A stretch of 53,919 bases of DNA from NCBI GenBank assembly GCA_016926625.1, contig JAFGOE010000098.1:1-53919 (forward strand). The letters run 5' to 3'. Under the pieces are notes generated by a model. It was not told the origin of the DNA. It saw only the letters and a program-made list of their open reading frames with translations, and searched no databases. The stretch comes from Candidatus Zhuqueibacterota bacterium (GTDB lineage: Bacteria > Zhuqueibacterota > Zhuqueibacteria > Thermofontimicrobiales > Thiofontviventaceae). Both the position numbers and the translations under genes were made by a program. Below are positions 45,833-53,919 of this stretch, piece by piece. Numbering within the stretch: the stretch's first letter is position 1; each line of letters opens with the position of its first letter.

Positions 45833-46195
45833 TTATTTTATTAATCTGATCGTAAAGGGGTATTGATACCGATTTCCCTCGCTTGTTTTTACAGCGGCCA
45901 TGATCGTAACCACGATGGCCAGGATGGCGACAACCACTAATAATACAAATCCGATGACAATCAGTATCAATAACGCTGATATAAAAAGGTAGATTGTCAC
46001 GCTAATCTGAAAATTAAGTGCTTCTTTACCCTGATCATCCACTAATTCGTATTCATCTCGCTTCAATAACCATAACACAAGTGGCGCAATAATATTACCG
46101 AACGGGAAAACGAATCCGGCAAATCCACTCAAATGACAGAGAGTCGCCCACAACTGAGCATCTTTTTGTTGCTTAAGTTGGTTCTGTTCTTCCAT
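45833..46195 (-). CDS. DUF4870-domain membrane protein (120 aa)
   Basis: A small inner-membrane protein of the DUF4870 (TIC20-like) family, function unknown. The hallmark N-terminus is present: LWATLCHLSGFAGFVFPFGNIIAPLVLWLLKRDEYELVDDQGKEALNFQI, followed by two more hydrophobic helices (VTIYLFISALLILIVIGFVLL and VAILAIVVTIMAAV) and a basic end. AGGAG precedes the ATG on the minus strand. It stands alone, with a 272-base gap on its 5' side. Confidence 0.92.
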   Translation of the reverse strand: MEEQNQLKQQKDAQLWATLCHLSGFAGFVFPFGNIIAPLVLWLLKRDEYELVDDQGKEALNFQISVTIYLFISALLILIVIGFVLLVVVAILAIVVTIMAAVKTSEGNRYQYPFTIRLIK

Positions 46196-46467
46196 GTTGA
46201 CTCCTATTACTAATTAATGATATATTTATATCAGTAAAACAAGTAAGCGAAAGTGATTCATTTATTCTATACGAATCTATTCTTAAATTGTTTGATTTAA
46301 AATGATTTTTATGCTTCCTCTTTTTATATCTCATTAATTCAGCCTTGTCGGCTCATGTTTGCGATACGTTTAGTCATAAGTAATTTTGTAAAATAACAGA
46401 TAAGGATTTTTCAGCAGGATTTACAAATAAGTATGCTGTCAGCTAAATAAATTCAACAGAGGACGTA
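46196..46467. other. AT-rich intergenic gap, no gene recognised
   Basis: 272 bases lie between the DUF4870 start and the stop of the next minus-strand gene. The stretch contains a weak 4-bp hairpin AGCC/GGCT at 46341-46353 and no clear terminator, promoter pair or coding frame. Confidence 0.5.
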
Positions 46468-47337
46468 TTAAAGAAAAGCCGGGTAGCGAATTTCAGCGAT
46501 GAAGCTTCGTAAAAAAGGTGTTAAAAAACGTCTTTTGGCTTGTCTTTCTGCAAGGTAAAGATCATGGATTTGAGCAAATGACATCCATTCTGCATATCCG
46601 CTCCCCTCTGCAAAGAAAATTACATGTTCCGAGTACATGGAAAGGTCGATTTTAAGCGGAAGTCGGAATTCGGTGGAATGATGTTCATTATCGATCAGCA
46701 CATAGCCTGCCAACGATTCGGTGCAAATCATTCGATTGACTTTATCAAACCAGCGGACGTTCAATTGATGAAACAGCGCATGTGTATCGTCCTGGTATGA
46801 CTCATAAGGGATTGTTTCACTTTTGTTTCCCGATTTTTCTAATCTCTGCCTGAGGTTATCAAGAGCATGTTTGACCATGGGTAAATGCAGTTCATGTATT
46901 TTGGGACTATCAGGTCCCGGGGTCAGTTGAATCCAGGTTTCCTGATCTTTCTTGACACAGAGAACCAGCTCACTCGTTAATTCCTCTAAGGAATGATCGT
47001 ACAGTTTTCGATCACAGCGTCCTGCGGCGATGTTTGTAAACGTCAGCGGATCAGCGCCATTACAATCTCGTAATCCGATAGCCAATTGATCGTCATGATT
47101 TCTCAACAGAACACCACCTGATAGCAACCATAATTGCTTTTCAGCGGATCGTAAATCATTGACCGTTTGCTGAAATGGAAACTTTTCTGCCACCGTATCG
47201 AGTACGGCTGCCTCATCATCGAGATGGATGTCGATAATAGTGACATGATCAGAGAATTTCGGTTCTCTGGTAGTGATGAAAAGCATATCATTTCTCTGGC
47301 AGCCGGAGTATAGATCGATATTTTGTATTTTTTCCAT
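46468..47337 (-). CDS. Uncharacterised protein with degenerate Nudix-like segment (289 aa)
   Basis: A soluble protein with no signal peptide. Residues about 68-130 read LWLLSGGVLLRNHDDQLAIGLRD...TNIAAGRCDRKLYDHSLEELTSEL, which follows the strand pattern of a Nudix domain, but the box G-x5-E-x7-REUxEE is not preserved: only Gly and an EEL remain. It may be a non-catalytic Nudix-like fold, or a chance resemblance. The C-terminal part contains LRLPLKIDLSMY-like strands and EHVIFFAEGSGYAEWMSFAQIHDL. AAGG is the only ribosome-binding-like sequence before the ATG. It stands alone; neighbours give no functional hint. Confidence 0.75.
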   Translation of the reverse strand: MEKIQNIDLYSGCQRNDMLFITTREPKFSDHVTIIDIHLDDEAAVLDTVAEKFPFQQTVNDLRSAEKQLWLLSGGVLLRNHDDQLAIGLRDCNGADPLTFTNIAAGRCDRKLYDHSLEELTSELVLCVKKDQETWIQLTPGPDSPKIHELHLPMVKHALDNLRQRLEKSGNKSETIPYESYQDDTHALFHQLNVRWFDKVNRMICTESLAGYVLIDNEHHSTEFRLPLKIDLSMYSEHVIFFAEGSGYAEWMSFAQIHDLYLAERQAKRRFLTPFLRSFIAEIRYPAFL

Positions 47338-47772
47338 CAGACCTTGTTCTATTTGACAACCGATTAGCCCTGCCTAACCTGTTATCTACGATGTATTACG
47401 ATCCTGTGAGTATTCACACGAGCGAACATGGATGTATCAATTTATGCAATATAATACAAATTAGTGAACGATACAACATGAAATAGTGAAAACAGGTCAC
47501 TAACACAAGGGTTCGGTTTGTGGTTTATACTCCTTTTTGCCCGACTTAATTCCAGGGAGCGATGAGCATGGGTATCATACGGCCGATCTATTCGATGGCA
47601 AATCAATATGAAGAAACTCAACCACAGCGAGTGTTCTCGTGTAAAAAAAAATAAACGGGATGGTATTAAATCCAGATGACGCGTGGGTGATCGACTCGTT
47701 CAACTTCTATTTTGGGGCATTCGAAAGGTCGATAGAAACAGCGCTGCGGCAAGGCGTCGTGATAAGCACAAG

Positions 47773-47787
47773 CGTATTTCAAATACG
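47773..47787. promoter_or_regulatory. Inverted repeat CGTATTT-C-AAATACG, possible activator site
   Basis: Perfect 7-bp arms around one base, about 110 bases upstream of the start expected from the sigma54-type promoter. Position and symmetry suit an enhancer site for an NtrC-type activator; this is inference. Confidence 0.5.
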
Positions 47788-47801
47788 TAATTGAATGCTG
47801 A

Positions 47802-47817
47802 TTCTGATATTTCAGAA
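47802..47817. promoter_or_regulatory. Inverted repeat TTCTGA-TATT-TCAGAA, possible second activator site
   Basis: Perfect 6-bp arms around four bases. Its centre is 30 bp (about three DNA turns) from the centre of the first inverted repeat, though the two have different sequences. Confidence 0.4.
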
Positions 47818-47864
47818 GGTGAATAAACTATTAATATTAATATAGATATACATGAATATAAAAA

Positions 47865-47881
47865 TGGCATATAAATTGCTT
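47865..47881 (+). promoter_or_regulatory. Sigma54-type -24/-12 promoter of the LysM gene
   Basis: TGGCAT (47865-47870), five bases, then TTGCTT (47876-47881). The invariant GG (47866-47867) and GC (47878-47879) are separated by exactly 10 bases, as sigma54 requires; compare the consensus TGGCAC-N5-TTGCA/T. Transcription would start near 47891, about 59 bases before the ATG. No sigma70 pair with proper spacing was seen here. Confidence 0.65.
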
Positions 47882-47949
47882 GTATACAGGGTGGTAACGA
47901 GGACAACGGGATTGCATTATTATACATAAGTACAGGGAGGTTTTATAAA

Positions 47950-48498
47950 ATGGTTAAGTTCATGGTCAAGGGAGTGATATTTTTGATGGGATTACAATCG
48001 CTCTTCGGTAATTTGCAAAAGTATGGAATTATCGAAGGATCGATCCGGATTAATCCTACCAATATCCAGCGGGTATTAATCTCAGTTTTGAATTCGGAAG
48101 AAGTCAATTCGATGATTTCGAAATTGGATGAATCGAATATTGATCGTTATTTTACTCCTCCGGAGGCACAGGCTGAGGAATACCAGGGTTACAATATACG
48201 TCGCAATAATGACTGGAGCACACCGAACAACACACAAATTAACGATGTCAACAGTAATCATCGTCAAATGGTGCGTTACGCGAATGCTGTTGAGAACGAG
48301 CAGCAATATGATTTCAATAACCTGAAAAACAAGACGATACGCTGTTACAATCATGTCGTTCAGCGTGGAGAGACGCTGCAGGATTTATCGAATATGTACG
48401 GGGTTGCACATCAGGTGATTATGAAAGTGAACAGGATGTATGAGGCATCCGAATTACAGGTCGGTCAGAATGTGTATATACCCACACGAATGGCATGA
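47950..48498 (+). CDS. LysM-domain protein (182 aa)
   Basis: One C-terminal LysM domain (HVVQRGETLQDLSNMYGV, VIMKVNRMYEASELQVGQNVYIP) that would bind peptidoglycan or a similar glycan. The N-terminus (MVKFMVKGVIFLMGLQSLFGN) has a modest hydrophobic stretch without a clear cleavage site, so export is likely but not certain. The middle is Asn/Gln-rich and looks disordered. GGGAGG at 47935-47940 lies 9 bases before the ATG. It stands alone behind a sigma54-type promoter and converges with the S9 peptidase gene, with no terminator visible between them. Confidence 0.88.
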   Translation: MVKFMVKGVIFLMGLQSLFGNLQKYGIIEGSIRINPTNIQRVLISVLNSEEVNSMISKLDESNIDRYFTPPEAQAEEYQGYNIRRNNDWSTPNNTQINDVNSNHRQMVRYANAVENEQQYDFNNLKNKTIRCYNHVVQRGETLQDLSNMYGVAHQVIMKVNRMYEASELQVGQNVYIPTRMA

Positions 48499-48538
48499 TA
48501 TAGTGTTCAACAGGATCGATTAACATCGGACACGTAAA

Positions 48539-50548
48539 CTAATAGCGCAGATAGTTATCGAACCAGGAGATCATCTCAGACAGTCGCGCGATCTGATTTG
48601 ATGGCTTTCCATGACGCGACAGTTCGTGGCCTTCACTCTGAAATCGAATAAATTTAGTTTCCGTATTGTTTCGTTTCAGGATCGTAAACAGTTCCTCAGC
48701 CTGAGAGATTGGAACGCGGTAATCGAGTTCTCCATGAATAATCAACAATGGCGTTGTAATTTTATGAGCATGGTAGATAGGTGATCTGGTTAATAGTATA
48801 TGATAACGGTCATCTTCCCAGGGATGACCAAATTCGTGCTCGATCAGGGCTTGTACATCCGTTGTTCCGTAGAAGCTGATTAGATTTGATATACTTCTCT
48901 GAGTAACAGCAGCTTTAAATCGGTGCGAATGAGCAATTATCCAATTAGTCAAATACCCTCCATAACTTCCTCCTGTTATACCCAGTCGTGTCGAATCGAT
49001 ATCTGTGTGATGATCGAGGACATAGGAAAGTCCGGTAAGGACATCATCGACATCTTTACCCGCCCAGTCGTTTAACCCCATTTTTGCGAATGCTTCTCCA
49101 TAGCTCGTACTCGATCGCGGATTACAGTAGAAGATTGAGTAGCCGGAGGCCGCGAAAAGTTGGAATTCAAAATCGAAAGCGTTGCTGTAATGCCAATGAG
49201 GGCCACCATGAATTTGCACAATGAGTGGGTGTTGTGAATCGATGCATGGTGCCGAAGGTTTCATCAGCCAGGCATGGATTTCGAGACCATCAATGCTTTT
49301 GAAGAAGAATTCCTCCGGAGTTGACAGCGATAGTGAATCGAACAATGAAGAATTGATCATGGTGACATTATTCGTTTTCTGCGACTGATGGCTTATGAAG
49401 TAGAGGTCAGAAGGGTTCAGGTAATCTGAGCCGATAAAGTAGATGGAGTTATCTTTAAATATCAGATAATCGTCAATAGATCTATTGCCTGTTATAAGCC
49501 TGGTGATAACGCCGCTGCGCCTGCTGAGAGTAAAGAGATTCGTATTTCCCCTGACATCACCGAGGAAGTAGATGGACTTACCTTTTATGTCCCAACGATG
49601 CTGAGAAATGTTATAATCGAAGTTCGATGTCAGATTAACCGTAGATTTATTTTCGATATCAACAGCGAAGAGATTGACGAGTGAGGAGAAATCGTTGGGT
49701 CTGGATTTTGTGAGATAAGTTATTATTTTATCATCCGGAGACCATTGAGGAGCTCTCTCCGGTCCTTCCCCGACGGTGATGCGGGTTATGTGCGAGTTTT
49801 GAATATCGATCGTGAAAATATCCGTGTTATCATCAACATGCGGGTTGCCATATCGATTGGATTCAAATGCTAATGCTTTGGAATTATGCGACCAGACCAC
49901 GGAGTAATCGTTGTATGGGTCGTGAGTAAGCTGGGTGATCGTATTTGATTTGAGATTATAGATGTAGATATGCATATAGGAATCGGTAGCATAGCGGGTA
50001 CCCGTACGATATCTTAGATCCGTGATGGTCCTTGTACCACAATGATTAACTGAGTTCGATTTGATCGATTCTATATTTCTGGTTCCATTGTTTGATGATT
50101 CATGCCTCGATAGAAAAGTGATGTATATTCCGTCGGGCGACCATGCGGGTGAATAAGTACCCTCTGAAAAATTCGTGACGGCCCAGGCTTCACCGCCACT
50201 GATATCAATCATCCAAATTTGATTGATGTTACTTCTATCGGATTGAAAAGCAATATATCGGCTATCAGGAGACCAGACGGGTCTACGATCTCTGGAATGC
50301 CCCCTTGTCAGTTGAATCGCATCATGATTATCGGTTCTCAAGAGCCAAATAGTAGAGACATAATCATCTAAGTTATCATCAGGCTTTTCTACGACATAGG
50401 CGATGTAATTTTGATTTGGTGAAATAGAGCATTCGGTTATACTGGCGATGGAGTAAAAATCGTCTATTGAGAGTTTACTTTGACCTGATAAGGATGTGTT
50501 GCTGAGGGCGAGATGAGTGAGGGTTACCCAAATAATTATATTTTTCAT
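48539..50548 (-). CDS. S9 prolyl-oligopeptidase-family peptidase, DPP4/acylaminoacyl-peptidase-like (669 aa)
   Basis: An exported serine peptidase. The signal peptide is MKNIIIWVTLTHLALSNTSLSG. Residues about 30-400 form a propeller with PD40-type blades (SPDSRYIAFQSDRSNINQIW, SPDGIYITFLSR, SHNSKALAFESNRYG, SPDDKIITYLTKS). The alpha/beta-hydrolase domain has the nucleophile motif GGSYGG, the Asp in HGELDYRVP and the His in SEGHELSRHGK. It probably cleaves short peptides in the periplasm. ATG 50548 is chosen because the signal peptide starts there; an in-frame ATG lies 12 bases earlier and cannot be excluded. It is divergent from parA, with a 260-base AT-rich gap. Confidence 0.94.
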   Translation of the reverse strand: MKNIIIWVTLTHLALSNTSLSGQSKLSIDDFYSIASITECSISPNQNYIAYVVEKPDDNLDDYVSTIWLLRTDNHDAIQLTRGHSRDRRPVWSPDSRYIAFQSDRSNINQIWMIDISGGEAWAVTNFSEGTYSPAWSPDGIYITFLSRHESSNNGTRNIESIKSNSVNHCGTRTITDLRYRTGTRYATDSYMHIYIYNLKSNTITQLTHDPYNDYSVVWSHNSKALAFESNRYGNPHVDDNTDIFTIDIQNSHITRITVGEGPERAPQWSPDDKIITYLTKSRPNDFSSLVNLFAVDIENKSTVNLTSNFDYNISQHRWDIKGKSIYFLGDVRGNTNLFTLSRRSGVITRLITGNRSIDDYLIFKDNSIYFIGSDYLNPSDLYFISHQSQKTNNVTMINSSLFDSLSLSTPEEFFFKSIDGLEIHAWLMKPSAPCIDSQHPLIVQIHGGPHWHYSNAFDFEFQLFAASGYSIFYCNPRSSTSYGEAFAKMGLNDWAGKDVDDVLTGLSYVLDHHTDIDSTRLGITGGSYGGYLTNWIIAHSHRFKAAVTQRSISNLISFYGTTDVQALIEHEFGHPWEDDRYHILLTRSPIYHAHKITTPLLIIHGELDYRVPISQAEELFTILKRNNTETKFIRFQSEGHELSRHGKPSNQIARLSEMISWFDNYLRY

Positions 50549-50747
50549 AAAATCATCCATGATGGTGAATATGAAAATGATAGTAAACGATTATAGTATC
50601 ATTTAAAATTATATTTTTGGGAACATGTATATCGATAAAATAATTAAAAATTAATGATTAATCAAGTAAAACTTCATGTCATTTTAAAAAGAGGGGTAAT
50701 GTATTATATTTCCAGTAAAAAGTAATTGAAGTCGACAGATTTTTATC

Positions 50748-50776
50748 TTGCTTTTAAAAGCACAAAAGTGTATATT
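50748..50776 (+). promoter_or_regulatory. Sigma70-type promoter of the parA operon
   Basis: TTGCTT (50748-50753) and TATATT (50771-50776) are 17 bp apart, 32 bases before the parA ATG, with GGAG in between at the expected place. It resembles the 28079-28107 promoter, including a T-rich stretch before the -35 box. Confidence 0.7.
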
Positions 50777-50808
50777 ATTTTAATTTGGCATTTTATTTGG
50801 AGACAGAA

Positions 50809-51573
50809 ATGGGGCGTATTATTACAGTTGCGAATCAGAAAGGTGGAGTTGGAAAGACGACCACGACGGTCAATTTAGCCGCGTGCCTGGCCGTGGCGGA
50901 AAAGAATGTACTCGTAATCGACATTGATCCGCAGGCGAATTCGACGAGCGGTCTCGGTTTTGATCCTAAGACGATAGACAAAAGCATATATCAGGTGTTG
51001 ATACGTGGTATCGATATCAACGACGCCATCCTGGAGACGGAATTAAAATATCTGGAACTTTTACCATCGAATACAGATCTGGTTGGTGCAGAAGTGGAGT
51101 TGGTGAATTCGATATCCAGAGAGCATATACTAAAGAATGCTTTGACTAAGCTTAAAAAGGAGTACGAATATATCCTCATCGATTGTCCTCCTTCACTCGG
51201 ATTACTCACTTTGAATGCGATGACAGCATCGAAGTCCATATTAATTCCTATCCAATGTGAATATTACGCCTTAGAAGGACTGAGTCAACTCTTGAATACA
51301 ATTCGACTTGTCCAGAAACATCTTAATCCGACTTTCGAAATTGAGGGTGTTTTATTAACGATGTATGACGGACGATTAAACTTATCGAGACAAGTCGCGG
51401 AAGATGTAAAAAAATTTTTCGAAAACAAGGTGTATAAATCGATCATTAGCAGGAATGTTCGAATTAGTGAGGCACCGAGTTTTGGCAAGCCCATCATATT
51501 ATATGATGCAGTTTCGACTGGTGCTGAAAATTATATGAAATTAGCAGAGGAAATAATAAAGAATGAGCGCTAA
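50809..51573 (+). CDS. parA: Chromosome partitioning ATPase ParA (Soj)
   Basis: An ATPase that binds nucleoid DNA and moves ParB-parS complexes. The deviant Walker A is KGGVGKTTT near the N-terminus, Walker A' is [11 protein letters not shown], and the Walker B region is [14 protein letters not shown]. The C-terminal [12 protein letters not shown] is typical of chromosomal ParA. The start at 50809 fits the family start ([13 protein letters not shown]) and has GGAG 6 bases upstream; an in-frame TTG at 50785 lies upstream of the ribosome binding site. It overlaps parB by 11 bases. 254 residues is normal. Confidence 0.97.
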   Translation: MGRIITVANQKGGVGKTTTTVNLAACLAVAEKNVLVIDIDPQANSTSGLGFDPKTIDKSIYQVLIRGIDINDAILETELKYLELLPSNTDLVGAEVELVNSISREHILKNALTKLKKEYEYILIDCPPSLGLLTLNAMTASKSILIPIQCEYYALEGLSQLLNTIRLVQKHLNPTFEIEGVLLTMYDGRLNLSRQVAEDVKKFFENKVYKSIISRNVRISEAPSFGKPIILYDAVSTGAENYMKLAEEIIKNER

Positions 51574-52423
51574 TCGTCTTGGTAAAGGATTACGCGCATT
51601 AATCCCTGATATCCCGGCGGATGAGACAGAAGAACGAAAATCCAACATACTCGATATAGCGGTTAGAAATATTAGTCCCAATCCTTTTCAGCCAAGAGAA
51701 GATTTTGATGAGCAAGCACTGGAGGAATTAAAACAGTCCATAGCGGAAAAGGGAGTGATACAACCGATTACTGTCAGGCGGTTTAATGCCGGGTATCAGC
51801 TTATTGCAGGTGAGAGACGTTTGCGAGCGGTGATGGCTCTGGGTTTGGAGTCTATTCCGGCGTACATCATTCACGTGGAATCTGATGAGGACATGCTGGA
51901 GATGTCTTTGATCGAGAACATTCAGCGTGAGGATTTGAACCCGATCGATGTGGCTAAAGGGTATCGGAGGCTTTTGGATCAATGTCATTTAACACAGGAA
52001 CAAGTCGCTCAGAAAGTCGGTAAAGACAGATCGACAGTGACCAATTTTTTACGGTTATTGAGATTACCTTCTCAGATCCAGGAGAGCCTGAAGAGCAGGC
52101 AGATTGACATGGGGCACGCACGGGCTTTGATCACGATCGAGAACAGCGAAGATCAGTTAAACGTTTGGAACAAGATAGTAAAAGAGGGCCTTTCCGTTCG
52201 TAAGGTCGAGAGTGCGGTTAAGAATATAAAAAGACCAGTGAGTCGCGGCACCCCAAGCCAGCCTAATAAACCGTTCGCCGTAATAGAAGCTGAAACTAAA
52301 TTACAGCAGATGTACGGAACTAAAGTCGTCATCACTGTAGGAAAACAGGGAGGAAAACTCGAGTTTGAATTTTATTCAAACGATGATCTAACAAGAATTT
52401 TAGAATTACTATATACGGATTAG
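51563..52423 (+). CDS. parB: Chromosome partitioning protein ParB (Spo0J)
   Basis: A CTP-dependent clamp that loads at parS and spreads on DNA. The start [16 protein letters not shown] is typical. Conserved motifs are [21 protein letters not shown] (CTP/DNA-binding region), [17 protein letters not shown] and the helix-turn-helix [27 protein letters not shown]. The C-terminal dimerisation part is present. 286 residues is normal. It begins inside the end of parA and is followed after 13 bases by an M23 peptidase gene. Confidence 0.97.
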   Translation: MSANRLGKGLRALIPDIPADETEERKSNILDIAVRNISPNPFQPREDFDEQALEELKQSIAEKGVIQPITVRRFNAGYQLIAGERRLRAVMALGLESIPAYIIHVESDEDMLEMSLIENIQREDLNPIDVAKGYRRLLDQCHLTQEQVAQKVGKDRSTVTNFLRLLRLPSQIQESLKSRQIDMGHARALITIENSEDQLNVWNKIVKEGLSVRKVESAVKNIKRPVSRGTPSQPNKPFAVIEAETKLQQMYGTKVVITVGKQGGKLEFEFYSNDDLTRILELLYTD

Positions 52424-52436
52424 AAGAGAAATCACC

Positions 52437-53312
52437 ATGTTTACACAAAAGTCAAGAAAACAAAATTTATCGATATTGCTTATACCTGATGACCATGCAG
52501 ATCCGTTGAGTTACAAAATAAGTTTTCGCATGTTAAGATTTCTATCCATTATCGGGATATTACTTGTCATTCATATCATCACGGGCTTTATTTTCTATTA
52601 TGAATACGCCAATGTCAATCGCCGTAACCGGTTATTGAACAAAGAGAATGTGGAACTAAAGCAAGACAATGAAAAAGTGTATAAAATGTATCGAGTGGTT
52701 GAAGAGTTTATTAAATATCAGGAGCGGGTGAAATCGGCGCTTGGGGTCAATTCGAACTTTGAAGTGAGCGATAGAAGTAAAGATACATTAGAAGATTTTT
52801 CATTTGCGGTGGAGCAAGTTTCCAGTCAAACTACCTGGGAGAGCGAAAATAAAACGGTGCGCGGGAAATTAGATTTTTTAACTCAGACTCAGAGTAAATA
52901 TCATGATTTTGCAAAAAGTGTCCCTACACTACTCCCTGTTGAGGGTGTATTAACGACCGATTTTCAAGCATCAGGATGGTTTTTCCCTTATCGTCATCTT
53001 GGAATTGATATCGCAGCTAAGAAGGGTACTCCGGTAAAAGCATCAGCCAGTGGCATCGTATTATTTTCTAATTGGACTGAAGAACTGGGAAAGCTCATTA
53101 TTATCGATCATCTCAATGGATTTGTTACATATTACGGACATAATCAGGTTTTACTTAAGAGTGAAAGGAATTTCGTGGAAAAAGGAGATGTGATCGCGTT
53201 GCTGGGTAGCTCAGGAAAAAGCACAGCTCCGCATTTACATTTCGAGATCCGAAAAAATGGTTTACCGGTAGATCCCAAAGAATATTTACTTTCATTTCAA
53301 GGCTTAAAATAA
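52437..53312 (+). CDS. M23-family (LytM/lysostaphin-type) peptidase, membrane-anchored (291 aa)
   Basis: A cell-wall endopeptidase or its regulator. An N-terminal cytoplasmic stretch is followed by one membrane helix (FLSIIGILLVIHIITGFIFYY), then a coiled coil (NVNRRNRLLNKENVELKQDNEKVYKMYRVVEEF). The M23 domain carries the zinc ligands in HLGID and HLHFE and the catalytic His in YYGHN, so it looks active. M23 proteins of this layout often sit beside bactofilin genes and cut peptidoglycan under their control. Here the bactofilin gene follows after 22 bases. Confidence 0.95.
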   Translation: MFTQKSRKQNLSILLIPDDHADPLSYKISFRMLRFLSIIGILLVIHIITGFIFYYEYANVNRRNRLLNKENVELKQDNEKVYKMYRVVEEFIKYQERVKSALGVNSNFEVSDRSKDTLEDFSFAVEQVSSQTTWESENKTVRGKLDFLTQTQSKYHDFAKSVPTLLPVEGVLTTDFQASGWFFPYRHLGIDIAAKKGTPVKASASGIVLFSNWTEELGKLIIIDHLNGFVTYYGHNQVLLKSERNFVEKGDVIALLGSSGKSTAPHLHFEIRKNGLPVDPKEYLLSFQGLK

Positions 53313-53334
53313 ATATAAATATTAAGGAGCAACG

Positions 53335-53763
53335 ATGTTAGGTAAAAGGAGTGAACAAGAAGTTGTTAAAACGGGTAATTTAAACACGATTATCGGGAAA
53401 GGTTCTACTTTTGAAGGTACTATGAAAGTAGAAGAAAGTCTGCGTGTCGATGGTAAGATAAAAGGGACAGTCGTTACGACTGATTCGATTATCATTGGTA
53501 AAGAGGGGGACATCGAGGGTGATGTCACGGCTAAAAATGTCGTTATCGGAGGCCGTGTGAAGGCCAATGTGAATGCAACGGGGAAAGTAGTGCTCGAAGC
53601 AAGGGCAATCTTCATCGGTGAAATGAAAACGACGCGACTGGTTATCGATGAGGGAGCCGTGTTTGACGGCCAATGTTCGATGCGTAAAGAGACCAAACCG
53701 TTGGATGGGTCTGTGGGTCCAGATAAACCGACAGACTCTACATATAATAAAAATAAACCGTAA
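53335..53763 (+). CDS. Bactofilin (polymer-forming cytoskeletal protein, 142 aa)
   Basis: A filament-forming cytoskeletal protein with a right-handed beta-helix core. The repeated strand pattern is visible: TIIGKGSTFEGTMKVEESLRVDGKIKG, SIIIGKEGDIEGDVTAKNVVIGGRVKANVNATGKVVLEARAIFIGEMKTTRLVIDEGAVFDG. Short flexible ends follow the family. It is the last gene of the parA-parB-M23 block, with AAGGAG before the ATG and a terminator after the stop. It probably recruits or scaffolds the neighbouring M23 peptidase and may anchor ParAB, as bactofilins do in Myxococcus. Confidence 0.95.
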   Translation: MLGKRSEQEVVKTGNLNTIIGKGSTFEGTMKVEESLRVDGKIKGTVVTTDSIIIGKEGDIEGDVTAKNVVIGGRVKANVNATGKVVLEARAIFIGEMKTTRLVIDEGAVFDGQCSMRKETKPLDGSVGPDKPTDSTYNKNKP

Positions 53764-53786
53764 CCAATGATGACTTCATTGATTTT

Positions 53787-53827
53787 AAGGGATTTCATGG
53801 TAATTTAACCTGAAATCCTTTTTTTTT
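53787..53827 (+). terminator. Rho-independent terminator after the bactofilin gene
   Basis: GGATTTCA (53790-53797) pairs with TGAAATCC (53811-53818), GGT/ACC pair further inside, and nine T follow (53819-53827). The remaining 92 bases to the end of the window contain nothing recognisable. Confidence 0.88.
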
Positions 53828-53919
53828 ATCCTCATCTGGTACCTCCAAAACGGTGGATCTACAATTTATCAAAATAGTAATAAATCCGTCTACATGATCT
53901 GAATTCAACACGTTAAAAA

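Larger units (their letters stand above)
47338..47949. other. 612-base gene-free region upstream of the LysM gene
   Basis: The region between two divergently oriented genes holds a sigma54-type promoter at 47865-47881, two inverted repeats at 47773-47787 and 47802-47817, and the LysM ribosome binding site. A 75-residue minus-strand frame at 47700-47927 has no ribosome binding site and overlaps these sites, so it is not called. From 47338 to about 47760 nothing recognisable was found. Confidence 0.6.

Noticed and set aside
47700..47927. 75-codon minus-strand frame upstream of the LysM gene
   Set aside because: There is no ribosome binding site, the composition is unusual, and it overlaps the sigma54-type promoter and inverted repeats.
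51869..51881. ATTCACGTGGAAT inside parB as a parS site
   Set aside because: It shares the CACGTG core with the parS consensus TGTTTCACGTGAAACA but fails at several outer positions. No better parS-like site was seen in the window; a genome-wide search would be needed.

Overview
The window is one continuous piece of a bacterial chromosome, moderately AT-rich by eye, with dense coding on both strands. No rRNA, tRNA, phage genes, intact transposase or CRISPR array was found. Three secreted proteins (a 4457-residue giant, an S8 protease and an M1 metallopeptidase) end in the PNPF-type FlgD-Ig-like C-terminal domain that serves as a type IX secretion/sorting signal. Strong Shine-Dalgarno sites and canonical sigma70 promoters (TTGACA/TTGACT, 17 bp, TATTAT/TATAAT) are present, which is unlike true Bacteroidota. 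Together with MglA/roadblock, bactofilin and UMF1-type genes, this points to an uncultured or deep-branching lineage of the FCB group (for example Marinimicrobia, KSB1 or Calditrichota-like). The phylum is an inference.

Layout. 97-13470: giant surface protein with 23 Ig-like repeats arranged in a three-unit higher-order period, then invasin-like and CARDB-like domains and a sorting domain. 13676-20119 (+): tightly packed operon of a BatA/VWA membrane protein, HflX, an NtrC-type sigma54 activator and a secreted beta-propeller protein. 20122-25258 (-): PlsY, a GH13 amylase-family enzyme, a 128-bp MITE-like element, an S8 protease and a cyclophilin lipoprotein. 25382-27883 (+): PriA. 28161-30436 (+): metallophosphoesterase, roadblock protein, MglA-like GTPase and a second roadblock-like protein, forming a polarity/motility-type module. 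30522-36779 (+): UMF1 transporter, YtxH and DUF948 envelope proteins, M1 metallopeptidase and a DUF1318 lipoprotein.

37057-45408 (+) is the most striking gene. It encodes a 2783-residue exported protein with a TolB-like propeller, long TPR arrays and two CHAT (caspase-like) domains. The first CHAT has lost its catalytic Cys and the second retains His and Cys. It is followed by a 58-residue acidic lipoprotein with its own near-consensus promoter and terminator. 45833-47337 (-): a DUF4870 membrane protein and a Nudix-like protein of unknown function. 47950-48498 (+): a LysM protein behind a sigma54-type -24/-12 promoter with two upstream inverted repeats. 48539-50548 (-): an S9 prolyl-oligopeptidase-family enzyme. 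50809-53763 (+): parA, parB, an M23 peptidase and a bactofilin, a chromosome-segregation and cell-shape cluster closed by a terminator.

Themes that connect the genes are cell-envelope building and surface display, spatial organisation of the cell (MglA/roadblock, ParAB, bactofilin), and regulated proteolysis outside the cytoplasm (CHAT, S8, M1, S9, M23). The NtrC-type activator and the sigma54-like promoter upstream of the LysM gene may be functionally linked, although they lie 30 kb apart.
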